Of a stretch of DNA of 36,909 nt, positions 27,501 to 33,792 are shown one piece after another; position 1 is the first letter of the stretch, and every line of letters starts with the position of its first letter. The notes beneath the pieces are model-generated. The model was not told the origin of the DNA. It saw only the letters and a list, made by a program, of their open reading frames with translations, and did no database searches. Origin of the DNA: Actinokineospora xionganensis (GTDB taxonomy: Bacteria; Actinomycetota; Actinomycetes; Mycobacteriales; Pseudonocardiaceae). The position numbers and the translations under genes were made by a program. The stretch covers positions 165,805-202,713 of the forward strand of contig NZ_JABVED010000014.1 of the NCBI RefSeq assembly GCF_014323725.1. Direction: 5' to 3'.

Positions 27501-27766
27501 TGCTGGTCGACGGCTTCGCGGTGCCCGCGGGGACCACGCAGTACGACTACGTCGACGTGTTCGTCAACCCGGCCTTCGGGTCTGTGGCGGTCACCGACGC
27601 CAACGCGCTGCGCCCGGCGGGTGCGATGTGGACGGTGCCGGGGACGGTCACGGCCAACGCGGCCCCGGCCGCGGGCAGGCAACTGCTCGGCCAGGTCCAG
27701 GTCCGCACGGACAGCAACGCACTGATCGGCTTCGGGAACGTGATCGTCCAGAACGTCACAGGCTGA
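24542..27766 (+). CDS. Secreted S8 (subtilisin-family) serine protease
   Basis: A 1074-residue exported subtilase. A signal peptide occupies about 1-38 (ending GLASAAPG) and is followed by an I9-like propeptide. The catalytic triad is Asp186 (VLDTGITLDHP), His354 (HGSHVAG) and Ser551 (NGTSMASP), with the oxyanion Asn in SAGNSG. Asp and His are 168 residues apart, much farther than in subtilisin, so an insertion sits between them, as in tripeptidyl-peptidase II-like enzymes. The C-terminal 450 residues are beta-rich, including a pre-peptidase C-terminal-like stretch near 940-1000. The frame is open far upstream, but ATG 24542 is the first start that gives a signal peptide. Probably an extracellular nutrient protease. 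Confidence 0.92.
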   Translation: MDSARSRRPTLRSAATSLLVPVVVAALVPGLASAAPGRAGEPPGSGLGRHDRQLLAEAQVNGKTEVTMLFATALGSSGDVSRGVQAMGGRVDYHDQALGYVRASVPIGRAEQAAKVSGVQAADLDEVLPLNDPRPEGQTNPTPFPAPDASTPRANPYMPIADTGADAFMNANTTWDGRGVTVGVLDTGITLDHPALATTTTGAPKIVDWVTYTHPLTDGDPTWVTTSVVSGPAFTAGGVAYTAPAGAFRFGVFNERHANLGGEVGNDVNRDGNPTGSSGLFGVLWDGASGVRVDVDQDRDFTDEPVMTDYKVNRDVRYFGTDNPATAVAERMPFVVQTDGATKTVNIGVVSGAHGSHVAGIVAANGMFGGAMSGAAPGAQLVSVRVCLFVAGCTAHALIEGMIYAAKQANVDVINMSIGGLPSLNDANNTRAVLYDRLIEQENVQMFISAGNSGPGENTVGDPSVATKVMSVGTTITDATWAANYGSTAPAPGTDNQHPFSSRGPREDGGFKPNITAPGAAISTTPVWQDGGPVAGVHTLPPGYSMFNGTSMASPQAAGAGALLVSAAKQVGVQHQPAQLRKALNSTARFFPEYGAYEQGNGLVQVPAAWSLLAGNLKTVDISSAVPVDTALEQFLARPGIGVGIHDRENVTLGQAYTRQYTFTRTSGAGGSTTYNLSLVGNDGTFSLGTTSISLPKNQPRTLTVSVNPTAYGAHSAILNLDDPSSPGIEYQTLNTVVVARDFTGPGYSHTITGSVARNQALSYFFEVAPGTPAFKVDFTGPNATPGTGQARFLRFHPFGVPIDSNSSLSCYSPIVVPGGSCAGDPLSRTVTNPTPGVWEITVEARRTSDVPFTPFSLTASVLGASVSPNPDVIASATVGVPVSRSYTITNLFGAFTGRATGSTLGSAFIDRPTIANLAQQQRSVVVTAGTTSLRATIGNTSDPAADLDLFVFNCTTGTCVLAGQNADGDSEESVTIANPAAGHWVVLVDGFAVPAGTTQYDYVDVFVNPAFGSVAVTDANALRPAGAMWTVPGTVTANAAPAAGRQLLGQVQVRTDSNALIGFGNVIVQNVTG

Positions 27767-27774
27767 GCGTTCAC

Positions 27775-27813
27775 CGGCCCCGCCTCCCGGCGCGAAACCG
27801 GGAGGCGGGGCCG
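27775..27813. terminator. Terminator after the subtilase gene
   Basis: A 16-bp perfect GC-rich hairpin (27775-27790 with 27798-27813, 7-base loop) starts 8 bases past the subtilase stop and ends 10 bases before the convergent small gene, so it can serve both. Confidence 0.88.
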
Positions 27814-27823
27814 TGTCCACCGG

Positions 27824-28087
27824 TCAGCCGCAGCCGTTGGCGTCGCACTTCTGGTTCGTGTGCAGGTTGTCACCGAGCTTCGCGGCGAACTTGACCCACC
27901 GGGTGTACGCGCCCGCCTTGTTGAGCCAGTCGGGCAGTTCGGGGTCGGTGACCCAGCCCTTGACCTCCAGCCGCAACCAGCCGTTGGAGTCGGTGTGGAA
28001 CCGGAAAGCCACCGTCGAGCCCTCCCCGTCGAAATGCCCGGGCAAGGTGTCGAAGTGGTACCCACTGGCATCGCCGTAGTACTTCAC
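27824..28087 (-). CDS. Small hypothetical protein, possibly 5'-truncated
   Basis: An 87-residue frame from GTG 28087 (GGGGGAG just upstream, at rather short spacing). The sequence (KYYGDASGYHFDTLPGHFDGEG...WLRLEVKGWV...DWLNKAGAYTRWVKFAAKLGD) looks like a compact folded domain and ends with a CDANGCG tail. I do not recognise the family. The frame stays open upstream to 28495, but that part is the shadow of the DUF1990 gene. No signal peptide is visible, and the start is poor, so it could be the end of a longer gene that has lost its 5' part. It is followed by the convergent terminator at 27775-27813. Confidence 0.5.
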   Translation of the reverse strand: MKYYGDASGYHFDTLPGHFDGEGSTVAFRFHTDSNGWLRLEVKGWVTDPELPDWLNKAGAYTRWVKFAAKLGDNLHTNQKCDANGCG

Positions 28088-28146
28088 CGGCTCCCCCGCC
28101 GGACGATCATCACCGCTGATCAATGCCCATATCCGACTGGTTCGCG

Positions 28147-28671
28147 CTACCGGTCGAACGTCCGCAGGTAGCGCGTCGTCATGGCGTTCTGGGCCAAGCC
28201 GCCGAGGGGGCCCGCGAGCTTGGCGAGGAGCGAGGCAGGGCGGGAGAATGCGGTGACGGTGAAGGTGATGACCCCGTCCTCGCGTCGGTCGAGGACGAAC
28301 GCCTCCTCGCCGCGCTCGGGGTGGCCGGGCAGTGTGCCGTAGGCGAAACCCCGGCGGGCGGGCTCGTCGATGACATACACGACTCGGCATGGCGCCGTCA
28401 CGAACGGGCCGAGGCCGAGTTCGACCACCGTATCCGGCTCGACGCGCGCTTCGGACGCGGTCACCCGTAGACCTGCCGACCGCTGGACCCGCCACGTCAG
28501 CAGGTCGTCCGCCGCGGTGTCGAAGCTGATCCCCGCGGGCAAGGCGGCCGCGCGACGGAAGGTCTTGTAGCCGTCGGGGATATCACCCCGACTCTGTCCG
28601 ACCTCCGGATATGTCCACGGTCGAGCGCGTAGCTCAGCCGCGCGCCGCGGGCTCAGCAACCGGACGGTCAT
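28147..28671 (-). CDS. DUF1990 family protein
   Basis: A 174-residue protein of the DUF1990 family, recognised by YPEVGQSRGDIPDGYKTFRR near the N-terminus and the segments FVTAPCRVVYVIDE and GFAYGTLPGHPERGEEAF. The family has no established reaction and is often found next to small membrane proteins. It overlaps the 3' end of the DoxX gene by 38 bases, so the two are co-expressed and probably translationally coupled. It is controlled with DoxX from the divergent promoter shared with the TetR gene. Confidence 0.85.
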   Translation of the reverse strand: MTVRLLSPRRAAELRARPWTYPEVGQSRGDIPDGYKTFRRAAALPAGISFDTAADDLLTWRVQRSAGLRVTASEARVEPDTVVELGLGPFVTAPCRVVYVIDEPARRGFAYGTLPGHPERGEEAFVLDRREDGVITFTVTAFSRPASLLAKLAGPLGGLAQNAMTTRYLRTFDR

Positions 28672-29122
28672 GACTGCCGATCATTCCCCGGCTTCGCCGG
28701 TAGTGCAGGACAACCGACACAGTCGCCGCCAGGAAGACCACCTGCATGAGGGCGCGCGGCACCAACTGGTCGTCCCACGGCACGTTCTCGCCCACCGCCT
28801 TGTGCACGTTCGCGGGGAACATCGCGAGCAGCAGCGCGGTGAGACCGGCGGCGGCCCACGGCGCGGTCGGGCGCCACAGCAAGCCGACCACGGCGGCGAG
28901 TTCGAGGACGCCGGTGATCGTGACCAGCAGGCCGGGCGCGGGCAGCGTGGGCGGAACCATGCTGATCAACTCTTCGCGCATCCCGATGAAATGCGCGAGG
29001 CCGGTGAGGGTGAACATGGCCGCCATGCCACCGCGCACGGCGACCACCCACGGCCAGGACCGCAGCCGTCCCACGCCGAGAAGCATCAGCGTGACAACGA
29101 CCAGAACGACAAGCGGAACCAT
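28634..29122 (-). CDS. DoxX-like small membrane protein
   Basis: A 162-residue protein with about four membrane helices, FTLTGLAHFIGMREEL and GVLELAAVVGLL being typical of DoxX-like proteins. The start ATG 29122 has AAGGAG 6 bases upstream; the longer frame to 29146 would overlap the operator. It forms a two-gene operon with the DUF1990 gene, divergent from a TetR regulator. DoxX-like proteins are linked to redox or detoxification functions in some bacteria, but the role here is unknown. Confidence 0.85.
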   Translation of the reverse strand: MVPLVVLVVVTLMLLGVGRLRSWPWVVAVRGGMAAMFTLTGLAHFIGMREELISMVPPTLPAPGLLVTITGVLELAAVVGLLWRPTAPWAAAGLTALLLAMFPANVHKAVGENVPWDDQLVPRALMQVVFLAATVSVVLHYRRSRGMIGSHDRPVAEPAARG

Positions 29123-29145
29123 CTGGAACTCCTTCGACCGCGGCA

Positions 29146-29199
29146 AACTTGACAGTGACTAGATTGCCCCCCGGGGTGTCATCTTGTCAATGACTAGAT
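29146..29199. promoter_or_regulatory. Two TetR-type operators between DoxX and TetR genes
   Basis: Two 19-bp sites end in the same half-site TGACTAGAT: 29146-29164 (AACTTGACA-G-TGACTAGAT, 6 of 9 pairs) and 29181-29199 (ATCTTGTCA-A-TGACTAGAT, 8 of 9 pairs), 35 bases apart. They lie in the divergent promoter and cover possible upstream starts of the TetR gene, as expected for autoregulation. Confidence 0.7.
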
Positions 29200-29210
29200 A
29201 CGCTGGCGCC

Positions 29211-29789
29211 ATGACGCCCCGCTCGTACCACCACGGCGACCTCCGCCGAGCCGTCCTGGACGCCGCGGCCACCGCGATCACCGAGCACGGGCCTGCCGGG
29301 ATCAGCCTGCGCGATCTGGCCCGCCGAGCCGGGGTCTCCCATGCCGCGCCGGGTCACCACTTCGGCGACAAGGCGGGCGTGCTCACCGCGCTGGCCGCCG
29401 AGGGCTACGACCTCCTGGCCGAGACCTTGCGCGAGGCACAGCAATCCACCGGGCAGTTCGTCGAACTAGGCGTCGCCTACGTGCGGTTCGCCGTCGAACA
29501 CCGAGCCCATTTCGAGGTGATGTTCCGCCCGGACCTCTACCACGCCGACGACCCGGCCGTGGTGGCCGCGCGTGGCCGGTCGGGCGACCTGCTCGTCGGC
29601 GGAGTCGGCTCCGTCACCGACCCGACCGGCCCGGACGCCGAGGTCGCCAAGGTGGCGGCGTGGTCGATCGTGCACGGGTTCGCCACGCTCTGGCTCACCG
29701 GAGCGCTGCCCCCGGGATTCGGCGAAGACCCGGAATCCGCGGCACGGGCCGTCGCGGGAATGCTCTTCTCGAAAGAGCCCAAGGGGTAG
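29211..29789 (+). CDS. TetR/AcrR family repressor (of the DoxX operon)
   Basis: A 192-residue TetR-family regulator. The N-terminal helix-turn-helix covers about 8-50 (SYHHGDLRRAVLDAAATAI...ISLRDLARRAGVSHAAPGHHFGDKAGV), followed by a TetR_C-type ligand domain. I chose ATG 29211 because the upstream alternatives (29184 and 29190) lie inside the operator palindrome. It has no ribosome site and may be leaderless. The divergent position and the repeated palindromes suggest it represses itself and the DoxX-DUF1990 operon. Its ligand is unknown. It converges on the next TetR gene with a 6-base gap. Confidence 0.9.
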   Translation: MTPRSYHHGDLRRAVLDAAATAITEHGPAGISLRDLARRAGVSHAAPGHHFGDKAGVLTALAAEGYDLLAETLREAQQSTGQFVELGVAYVRFAVEHRAHFEVMFRPDLYHADDPAVVAARGRSGDLLVGGVGSVTDPTGPDAEVAKVAAWSIVHGFATLWLTGALPPGFGEDPESAARAVAGMLFSKEPKG

Positions 29790-29795
29790 AACCGG

Positions 29796-30461
29796 TCAGG
29801 ACACCGCTCGGTCGCGCTCCTGCGCCGCGCGGCGGTGACCGACGAACGGGACGAGGACGCTGTAGAGCAGGTCCGGGAGAAGCTCGGGCAGCCGCTCGGC
29901 CTCGCCGCGGTAGACGCGGTTGTAGATGACCTGGATGACCGCTCCCACAATGGTTTCGGCCGTCAACTGGGGCCCGATCGGCGTCTCCGGCAGACCCTGG
30001 GACGCCCGCGCGATCCGGTCGGTCAGCGCGCCGAGCACCTGCCTGCGCCGCTCCAGCGCCTCCGGGCCCGCGGCCAGGACCTCGATGATGACCATCGCGG
30101 CCACCGCCGGATCGGCGGCCAGCACCCGCAGGCAGCACTCCAGGCCCGCACGGGCGCCTTCGACGTAGTCTTCGTGCGCCGCGTACGCGGCGATGACCTC
30201 GGTGCTGATGTGCCGGACGGCGCTGTCGAAGGCGGCAAGAAAGGCGCCTTCCTTGCCCGAGTAGTGCTGATAGAACGTCTTGCGCGAGATCCCCGCCCCG
30301 GTGATGATCGTTTCCACCGTGGTGTTGGCGTATCCGTTGACGCTCACCGCCTCGGCGACCGCGGCGAGGATGCGGGTGCGCTGGTTGGTCGCCACGTAGT
30401 CGTCCGACAGCCCATGCCTGCCCGGGGGGAGCTGGTGCGGCTTGCGTGACTTGTTGACCAC
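29796..30461 (-). CDS. TetR family regulator
   Basis: A 221-residue TetR regulator starting at GTG 30461 behind GAGG. The helix-turn-helix is TTVETIITGAGISRKTFYQHYSGKEG, after an N-terminal basic extension of about 25 residues. The C-terminal domain is TetR_C-like, with several hydrophobic helices. It is divergent from an HTH-less protein at 30536-30982 whose sequence resembles this regulator's own ligand-binding half. The ligand and targets are unknown. Confidence 0.9.
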   Translation of the reverse strand: MVNKSRKPHQLPPGRHGLSDDYVATNQRTRILAAVAEAVSVNGYANTTVETIITGAGISRKTFYQHYSGKEGAFLAAFDSAVRHISTEVIAAYAAHEDYVEGARAGLECCLRVLAADPAVAAMVIIEVLAAGPEALERRRQVLGALTDRIARASQGLPETPIGPQLTAETIVGAVIQVIYNRVYRGEAERLPELLPDLLYSVLVPFVGHRRAAQERDRAVS

Positions 30462-30535
30462 GTTCCTCGTTAACCTGTCAGTCTTTGCTGCGAGGGCTTA
30501 CAGGCTAATCGACCGACAACGTGGTGCGCGGGCCG

Positions 30536-30982
30536 ATGCGAGAACTTACACATAACGAGGGAAATTCCGATCCCGCGGCAACCTTTTCGCGTGCCGCGGA
30601 GGTCTTACATGGTCGCTGCGTGCGATTGGGCGATCACCCCGGCGGCTGCCGGGACCGTTTCCGCGCCGTCGTGGACTCGCTCGTCACCTGGATCGAGGAG
30701 CATCCCGAGCAGGCCCGGCTCTACTGGTGCGACGCGGTCGCGACCGTCGACCCCCGCTTGCGCCTGCAGGCGCTGCGCGCACGGCAGCGGCTCACGGCGA
30801 TCGTTCTCGCGCATCTGCCCACCGCGGCGCTGACTGCTCCGCACGAGGTCAACCTCGAGTACGTCTTCGGCCTCATCCGCCAGATCGTCGACGAAGAGTT
30901 GCGAGGCACCCCGGTCGACCTCCGCCGACTGGCCGATCGACTCACCCGATTAGCCCCGCTCCTCATCGCCGGTGATCACTGA
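30536..30982 (+). CDS. HTH-less TetR C-terminal-domain-like protein
   Basis: A roughly 148-residue protein from ATG 30536 (GTG 30521 is possible). It has no helix-turn-helix; the N-terminal 30 residues are polar and unlike one. The rest is helical and resembles the ligand-binding half of TetR regulators: RFRAVVDSLVTWIEEHPEQARLYW and LRARQRLTAIVLAHL compare with the matching helices of the divergent TetR protein. It could be a dimerisation partner or ligand sink, or a TetR gene that has lost its DNA-binding part. Similarity was judged by eye. Confidence 0.6.
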   Translation: MRELTHNEGNSDPAATFSRAAEVLHGRCVRLGDHPGGCRDRFRAVVDSLVTWIEEHPEQARLYWCDAVATVDPRLRLQALRARQRLTAIVLAHLPTAALTAPHEVNLEYVFGLIRQIVDEELRGTPVDLRRLADRLTRLAPLLIAGDH

Positions 30983-30997
30983 AAGGACCTTTGACTT

Positions 30998-31017
30998 CTA
31001 GAAACACCCATGTTTCT
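30998..31017. promoter_or_regulatory. Perfect inverted repeat, probable operator
   Basis: TAGAAACA-CCCA-TGTTTCTA, 8-bp arms with a 4-base centre, lies between the HTH-less gene and the secreted-protein gene. It is AT-rich against a GC-rich background and has no poly-T, so an operator fits better than a terminator. A second, slightly imperfect repeat (GTTTTCCCGGG...CCCGGGGAAAC, about 31022-31047) follows it. Confidence 0.55.
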
Positions 31018-31061
31018 ATTTGTTTTCCCGGGATTTCCCGGGGAAACGAGAGGAGACATCT

Positions 31062-31769
31062 GTGAAGAGGTCTGCCACATTCGGCATCGCGGGGCTCGTC
31101 CTGTTCGCGAGCTTCGCCCTGATCGCCCCGACCGCCACGGCGGCGGGGACCACCATCCACCGGGACACGGCGACGGGCGCGGCCTACTCCGGCAACGTCC
31201 AGGGCTCGCTGATCTCGGCGACGGTGAAGTTCGAGAGCTCCGCGGGCAACGCCACCTGCAACCGGTCGTCGCTGACCGGGTCGGTGAACTCCGACGGCTC
31301 CGCCGCGAACGCCTCGAACGCCACGTTCAGCGACACCAGCTCGACCAGCGGTTCCTGCCCCAACGACCAGGGCGGGCGCACCACCATCACCCCCACCAAC
31401 CTGCCGTGGAGCGGGGGAAACGTCACCTACGCGCCGCAGGCGGGCGGCCGTGACGGCACCATCACGCTGAACAACGTCTCAGCCAAAGTCGACTCGTCGA
31501 ACTCGCTTGGTTTGAGGATCAGCTGCAACTTCGTCGGTTCGGGCGCCAACAACAGCGTCACCGGCTCTGTCCACAACCCGGACAACGCGAACCGCCCGGT
31601 GTCCTCGGTCGCACAGGCCCAGGCATCGTTCGCCGCGGTCGGCCTCAGGCTGACCAGTGGCTCCACCAGCTGCCCCAGCACGGCCACCCTCACCGGCACC
31701 TACAAGCTGCTCGGTGAGAAGCAAGCCGGGTCGGGCACCTACGACCAGACTCTCCACATCACAGGTTAG
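31062..31769 (+). CDS. Small secreted protein of unknown function, four cysteines
   Basis: A 235-residue protein starting at GTG 31062 behind GAGAGGAGA. A signal peptide covers about 1-27 (KRSATFGIAGLVLFASFALIAPTATAA). The mature part is rich in Ser, Thr, Asn and Gly with many short beta-like segments and four cysteines in similar contexts (ATCNR, GSCPN, ISCNF, TSCPS), which could form two disulfides. I do not recognise the family. An operator-like repeat precedes it, so its expression is probably regulated. A strong hairpin terminates it. Confidence 0.8.
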   Translation: MKRSATFGIAGLVLFASFALIAPTATAAGTTIHRDTATGAAYSGNVQGSLISATVKFESSAGNATCNRSSLTGSVNSDGSAANASNATFSDTSSTSGSCPNDQGGRTTITPTNLPWSGGNVTYAPQAGGRDGTITLNNVSAKVDSSNSLGLRISCNFVGSGANNSVTGSVHNPDNANRPVSSVAQAQASFAAVGLRLTSGSTSCPSTATLTGTYKLLGEKQAGSGTYDQTLHITG

Positions 31770-31787
31770 TCCCCGCCGCGAACGAAG

Positions 31788-31826
31788 CGGGGGTGTCGGC
31801 TGCGTCAGCGGCAGCCGACACCCCCG
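31788..31826. terminator. Bidirectional terminator between secreted protein and amylase
   Basis: A 16-bp perfect hairpin (31788-31803 with 31811-31826, 7-base loop) in the 76-bp gap between these two convergent genes. Confidence 0.9.
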
Positions 31827-31845
31827 TCCGCGAGTCTACAAACCG

Positions 31846-33573
31846 TCAGCGGCGGAACCAGCCGCCGTCGATCGGCGTCGTGCCACTGCCGGGAGTGGTG
31901 ACGACGCGGTTGTCACCCGTCTCCCAGATGACCGGTTTGCCGTCTTCCCGGATGATGAACTTGTACTCGATCCGTGTGTTGGCGGGCAGCGAACTCGATC
32001 CCCGCCAGCGCGGGTAGCTGCTCGAGTCCGTGGTCAGCGGCACCGCGTTCGCCGGATTCCAGCTGCCGAGCGCGGGCACGCTCCCGACGATGTACACGTT
32101 CTGCCCCCACGTCGTTTGCGCCTGGACCGTGTAGCTGCCGGTGACCGCGGCGGGCGTGGAACCGTTGGCATGGAAGGCGACCGCACTCTTGGCCGGGACG
32201 GTGAGCGTGGCCCGCCCGCCGCTGACCGTCACCCGGGACGCGCAGTTGGTGATCACGTCGCAGTAGGAGCCGTCCGGCAGACCGGTGGTGTACTGCCAGG
32301 TGTGCGCGCCGCCGCTGTTGTTGATCGCGACGAAACCAACGCTCCCCCGCCCGAAGCCGATCACGTTGGACGCGGGCGACTGCCAGTTGACGACGTCCGC
32401 CGACCCCACCTTGTTGTGCCAGCCGACCATGCCGACGACGGCGGGGTCGCGGTTGAGACAGTGCCAGCCCGATGCGCAGTTCGTGTCGGTGACGAAACCG
32501 TTGGAGCTCGGCGGGGACTGGTCGTTGGTGCTGTATTCGAATCCCGAGTAGACGGTAGGCGTGGTGTGCTTCCAGGCGAGCTGGAAGACGTTGGCGAGCT
32601 TGGTGATCGCGCCATCCTTATAGGACAGATGGCGTCGTTCGCGTTCGGTGTCGTGGTTGGTGACGAAGGAGACCGAGTTGGCCGCGGGCAGGATGCCCCA
32701 GCTCGGGCCGAAGGACGACAGCGTGGCGATGTCGCCTTGGAAGGCACCCTTCATCTTGTCGGCGTAGGTGAAGTCCAGGACCCGGCCGGAGCTGAAGTAG
32801 TCGCTCGGCGCGGGCGGTTGGCCAGGGAACACCTCATGGAAGATGAACGGCCGGGCCCCGGAAGTCGTGTTGGCGAGCTGACCCACAATGGCCGAGAGGT
32901 CGGTGTTCGGGATGTGCTTGGCGGCGTCGACCCGGAACCCGTCCACGCCGAGGGCGATCTGCGAGTTGAGGTAGCCCGCGATCTTCGAGCGGACCGAGGA
33001 ACTGCTGGTCTTGAGGTCGGGAAGGTCGAGTAGTTCGCAGTTCTGGACCTCCCAGAGATCGCTCCAGTTGCTGATGGCTCGCGGGCACACGTCGACGTTG
33101 TAGTCGACCCGGTCATACATCACCGGGTCGTACTTGTTCGTCAGCGTGGTCCCGTCGTAGCCGACTCCGGTCTGAGCGGCGCTGTGGTTGATCACCGCGT
33201 CCGTGTAGACCTTGATGCCCGCCGAGTGGCAGGTATTGATCATCGCGGCGAACTCGGCCTGGGTGCCGAACCGGCTCGCGAGCTTGTAGCTGTAGGGCTG
33301 GTAGACGTCCCACCAGACCCCGTCGGGCCGCTTGAGCGACTCGGATGGCGGGGCCACCCACACCGCGCCATACCCCGCCGGGTCCAGCACGTTCGTGCAC
33401 TCGGCGGCCACCGAGCGCCAGTTCCATGACCACAGGTTGGCGATCACGTCCCCATTGGGTACCCCGGTGTCGGCGGCGGCCGCGGTCGGTGGGCTCACGC
33501 CGGTCATCACGATGGTGGAAGACACCGCCACGGCGGCGACGAACAGGGCGGTTCGGAGAGATTTCGGGCGCAC
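31846..33573 (-). CDS. Secreted GH13 alpha-amylase with C-terminal starch-binding domain
   Basis: A 575-residue exported alpha-amylase starting at GTG 33573 behind AGGAG. The signal peptide covers about 1-34 (ending PTAAAA). The GH13 barrel carries the catalytic Asp216 (GFRVDAAKH), Glu247 (FIFHEVF) and Asp308 (TNHD). The last 100 residues match a CBM20 starch-binding domain (YTVQAQTTWGQNVYIVGSVPALGSW...EYKFI). It splits extracellular starch to maltooligosaccharides, which the downstream ABC transporter and glucosidase can use. CTTGCA-type repeats upstream suggest control by the LacI regulator at 35414. Confidence 0.96.
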   Translation of the reverse strand: MRPKSLRTALFVAAVAVSSTIVMTGVSPPTAAAADTGVPNGDVIANLWSWNWRSVAAECTNVLDPAGYGAVWVAPPSESLKRPDGVWWDVYQPYSYKLASRFGTQAEFAAMINTCHSAGIKVYTDAVINHSAAQTGVGYDGTTLTNKYDPVMYDRVDYNVDVCPRAISNWSDLWEVQNCELLDLPDLKTSSSSVRSKIAGYLNSQIALGVDGFRVDAAKHIPNTDLSAIVGQLANTTSGARPFIFHEVFPGQPPAPSDYFSSGRVLDFTYADKMKGAFQGDIATLSSFGPSWGILPAANSVSFVTNHDTERERRHLSYKDGAITKLANVFQLAWKHTTPTVYSGFEYSTNDQSPPSSNGFVTDTNCASGWHCLNRDPAVVGMVGWHNKVGSADVVNWQSPASNVIGFGRGSVGFVAINNSGGAHTWQYTTGLPDGSYCDVITNCASRVTVSGGRATLTVPAKSAVAFHANGSTPAAVTGSYTVQAQTTWGQNVYIVGSVPALGSWNPANAVPLTTDSSSYPRWRGSSSLPANTRIEYKFIIREDGKPVIWETGDNRVVTTPGSGTTPIDGGWFRR

Positions 33574-33615
33574 TCTGGTTCTCCTGACTATCGGCAGGGA
33601 TCAGGGAGGGAGCGG

Positions 33616-33743
33616 TTGCGCAAGTCCTTGCAGAGTAAATTCCAGGTATCCAACAAGTCAACGCCCTGTTCACGTGGTGATGGCGCCTTCGGGAACCAAA
33701 TGACGGCCAGATGTCTTGCAAACTCTTTCGGCAATCCTGCAAG
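33616..33743. promoter_or_regulatory. Probable MalR/LacI operator sites
   Basis: The 219-bp gap between the amylase and glucosidase genes holds TTGCGCAAG (33616-33624) with CTTGCA (33627-33632), and CTTGCA (33715-33720) with TGCAAG (33738-33743). LacI-family maltose regulators of actinomycetes recognise CTTGCA/TGCAAG half-sites, so the regulator at 35414 probably acts here on both divergent genes. Confidence 0.55.
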
Positions 33744-33792
33744 CGCTGCTAGCGTCGGTGGCACACGACCGGCCACGACAGGGAGAGCCGCC

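Noticed and set aside
24410..27820. Minus-strand frame of 1136 codons opposite the subtilase
   Set aside because: Composition is that of an antisense shadow, whereas the plus strand has a full catalytic triad and signal peptide.
28088..28495. N-terminal extension of the small hypothetical gene
   Set aside because: Shadow of the DUF1990 gene with low-complexity Arg/Pro composition.
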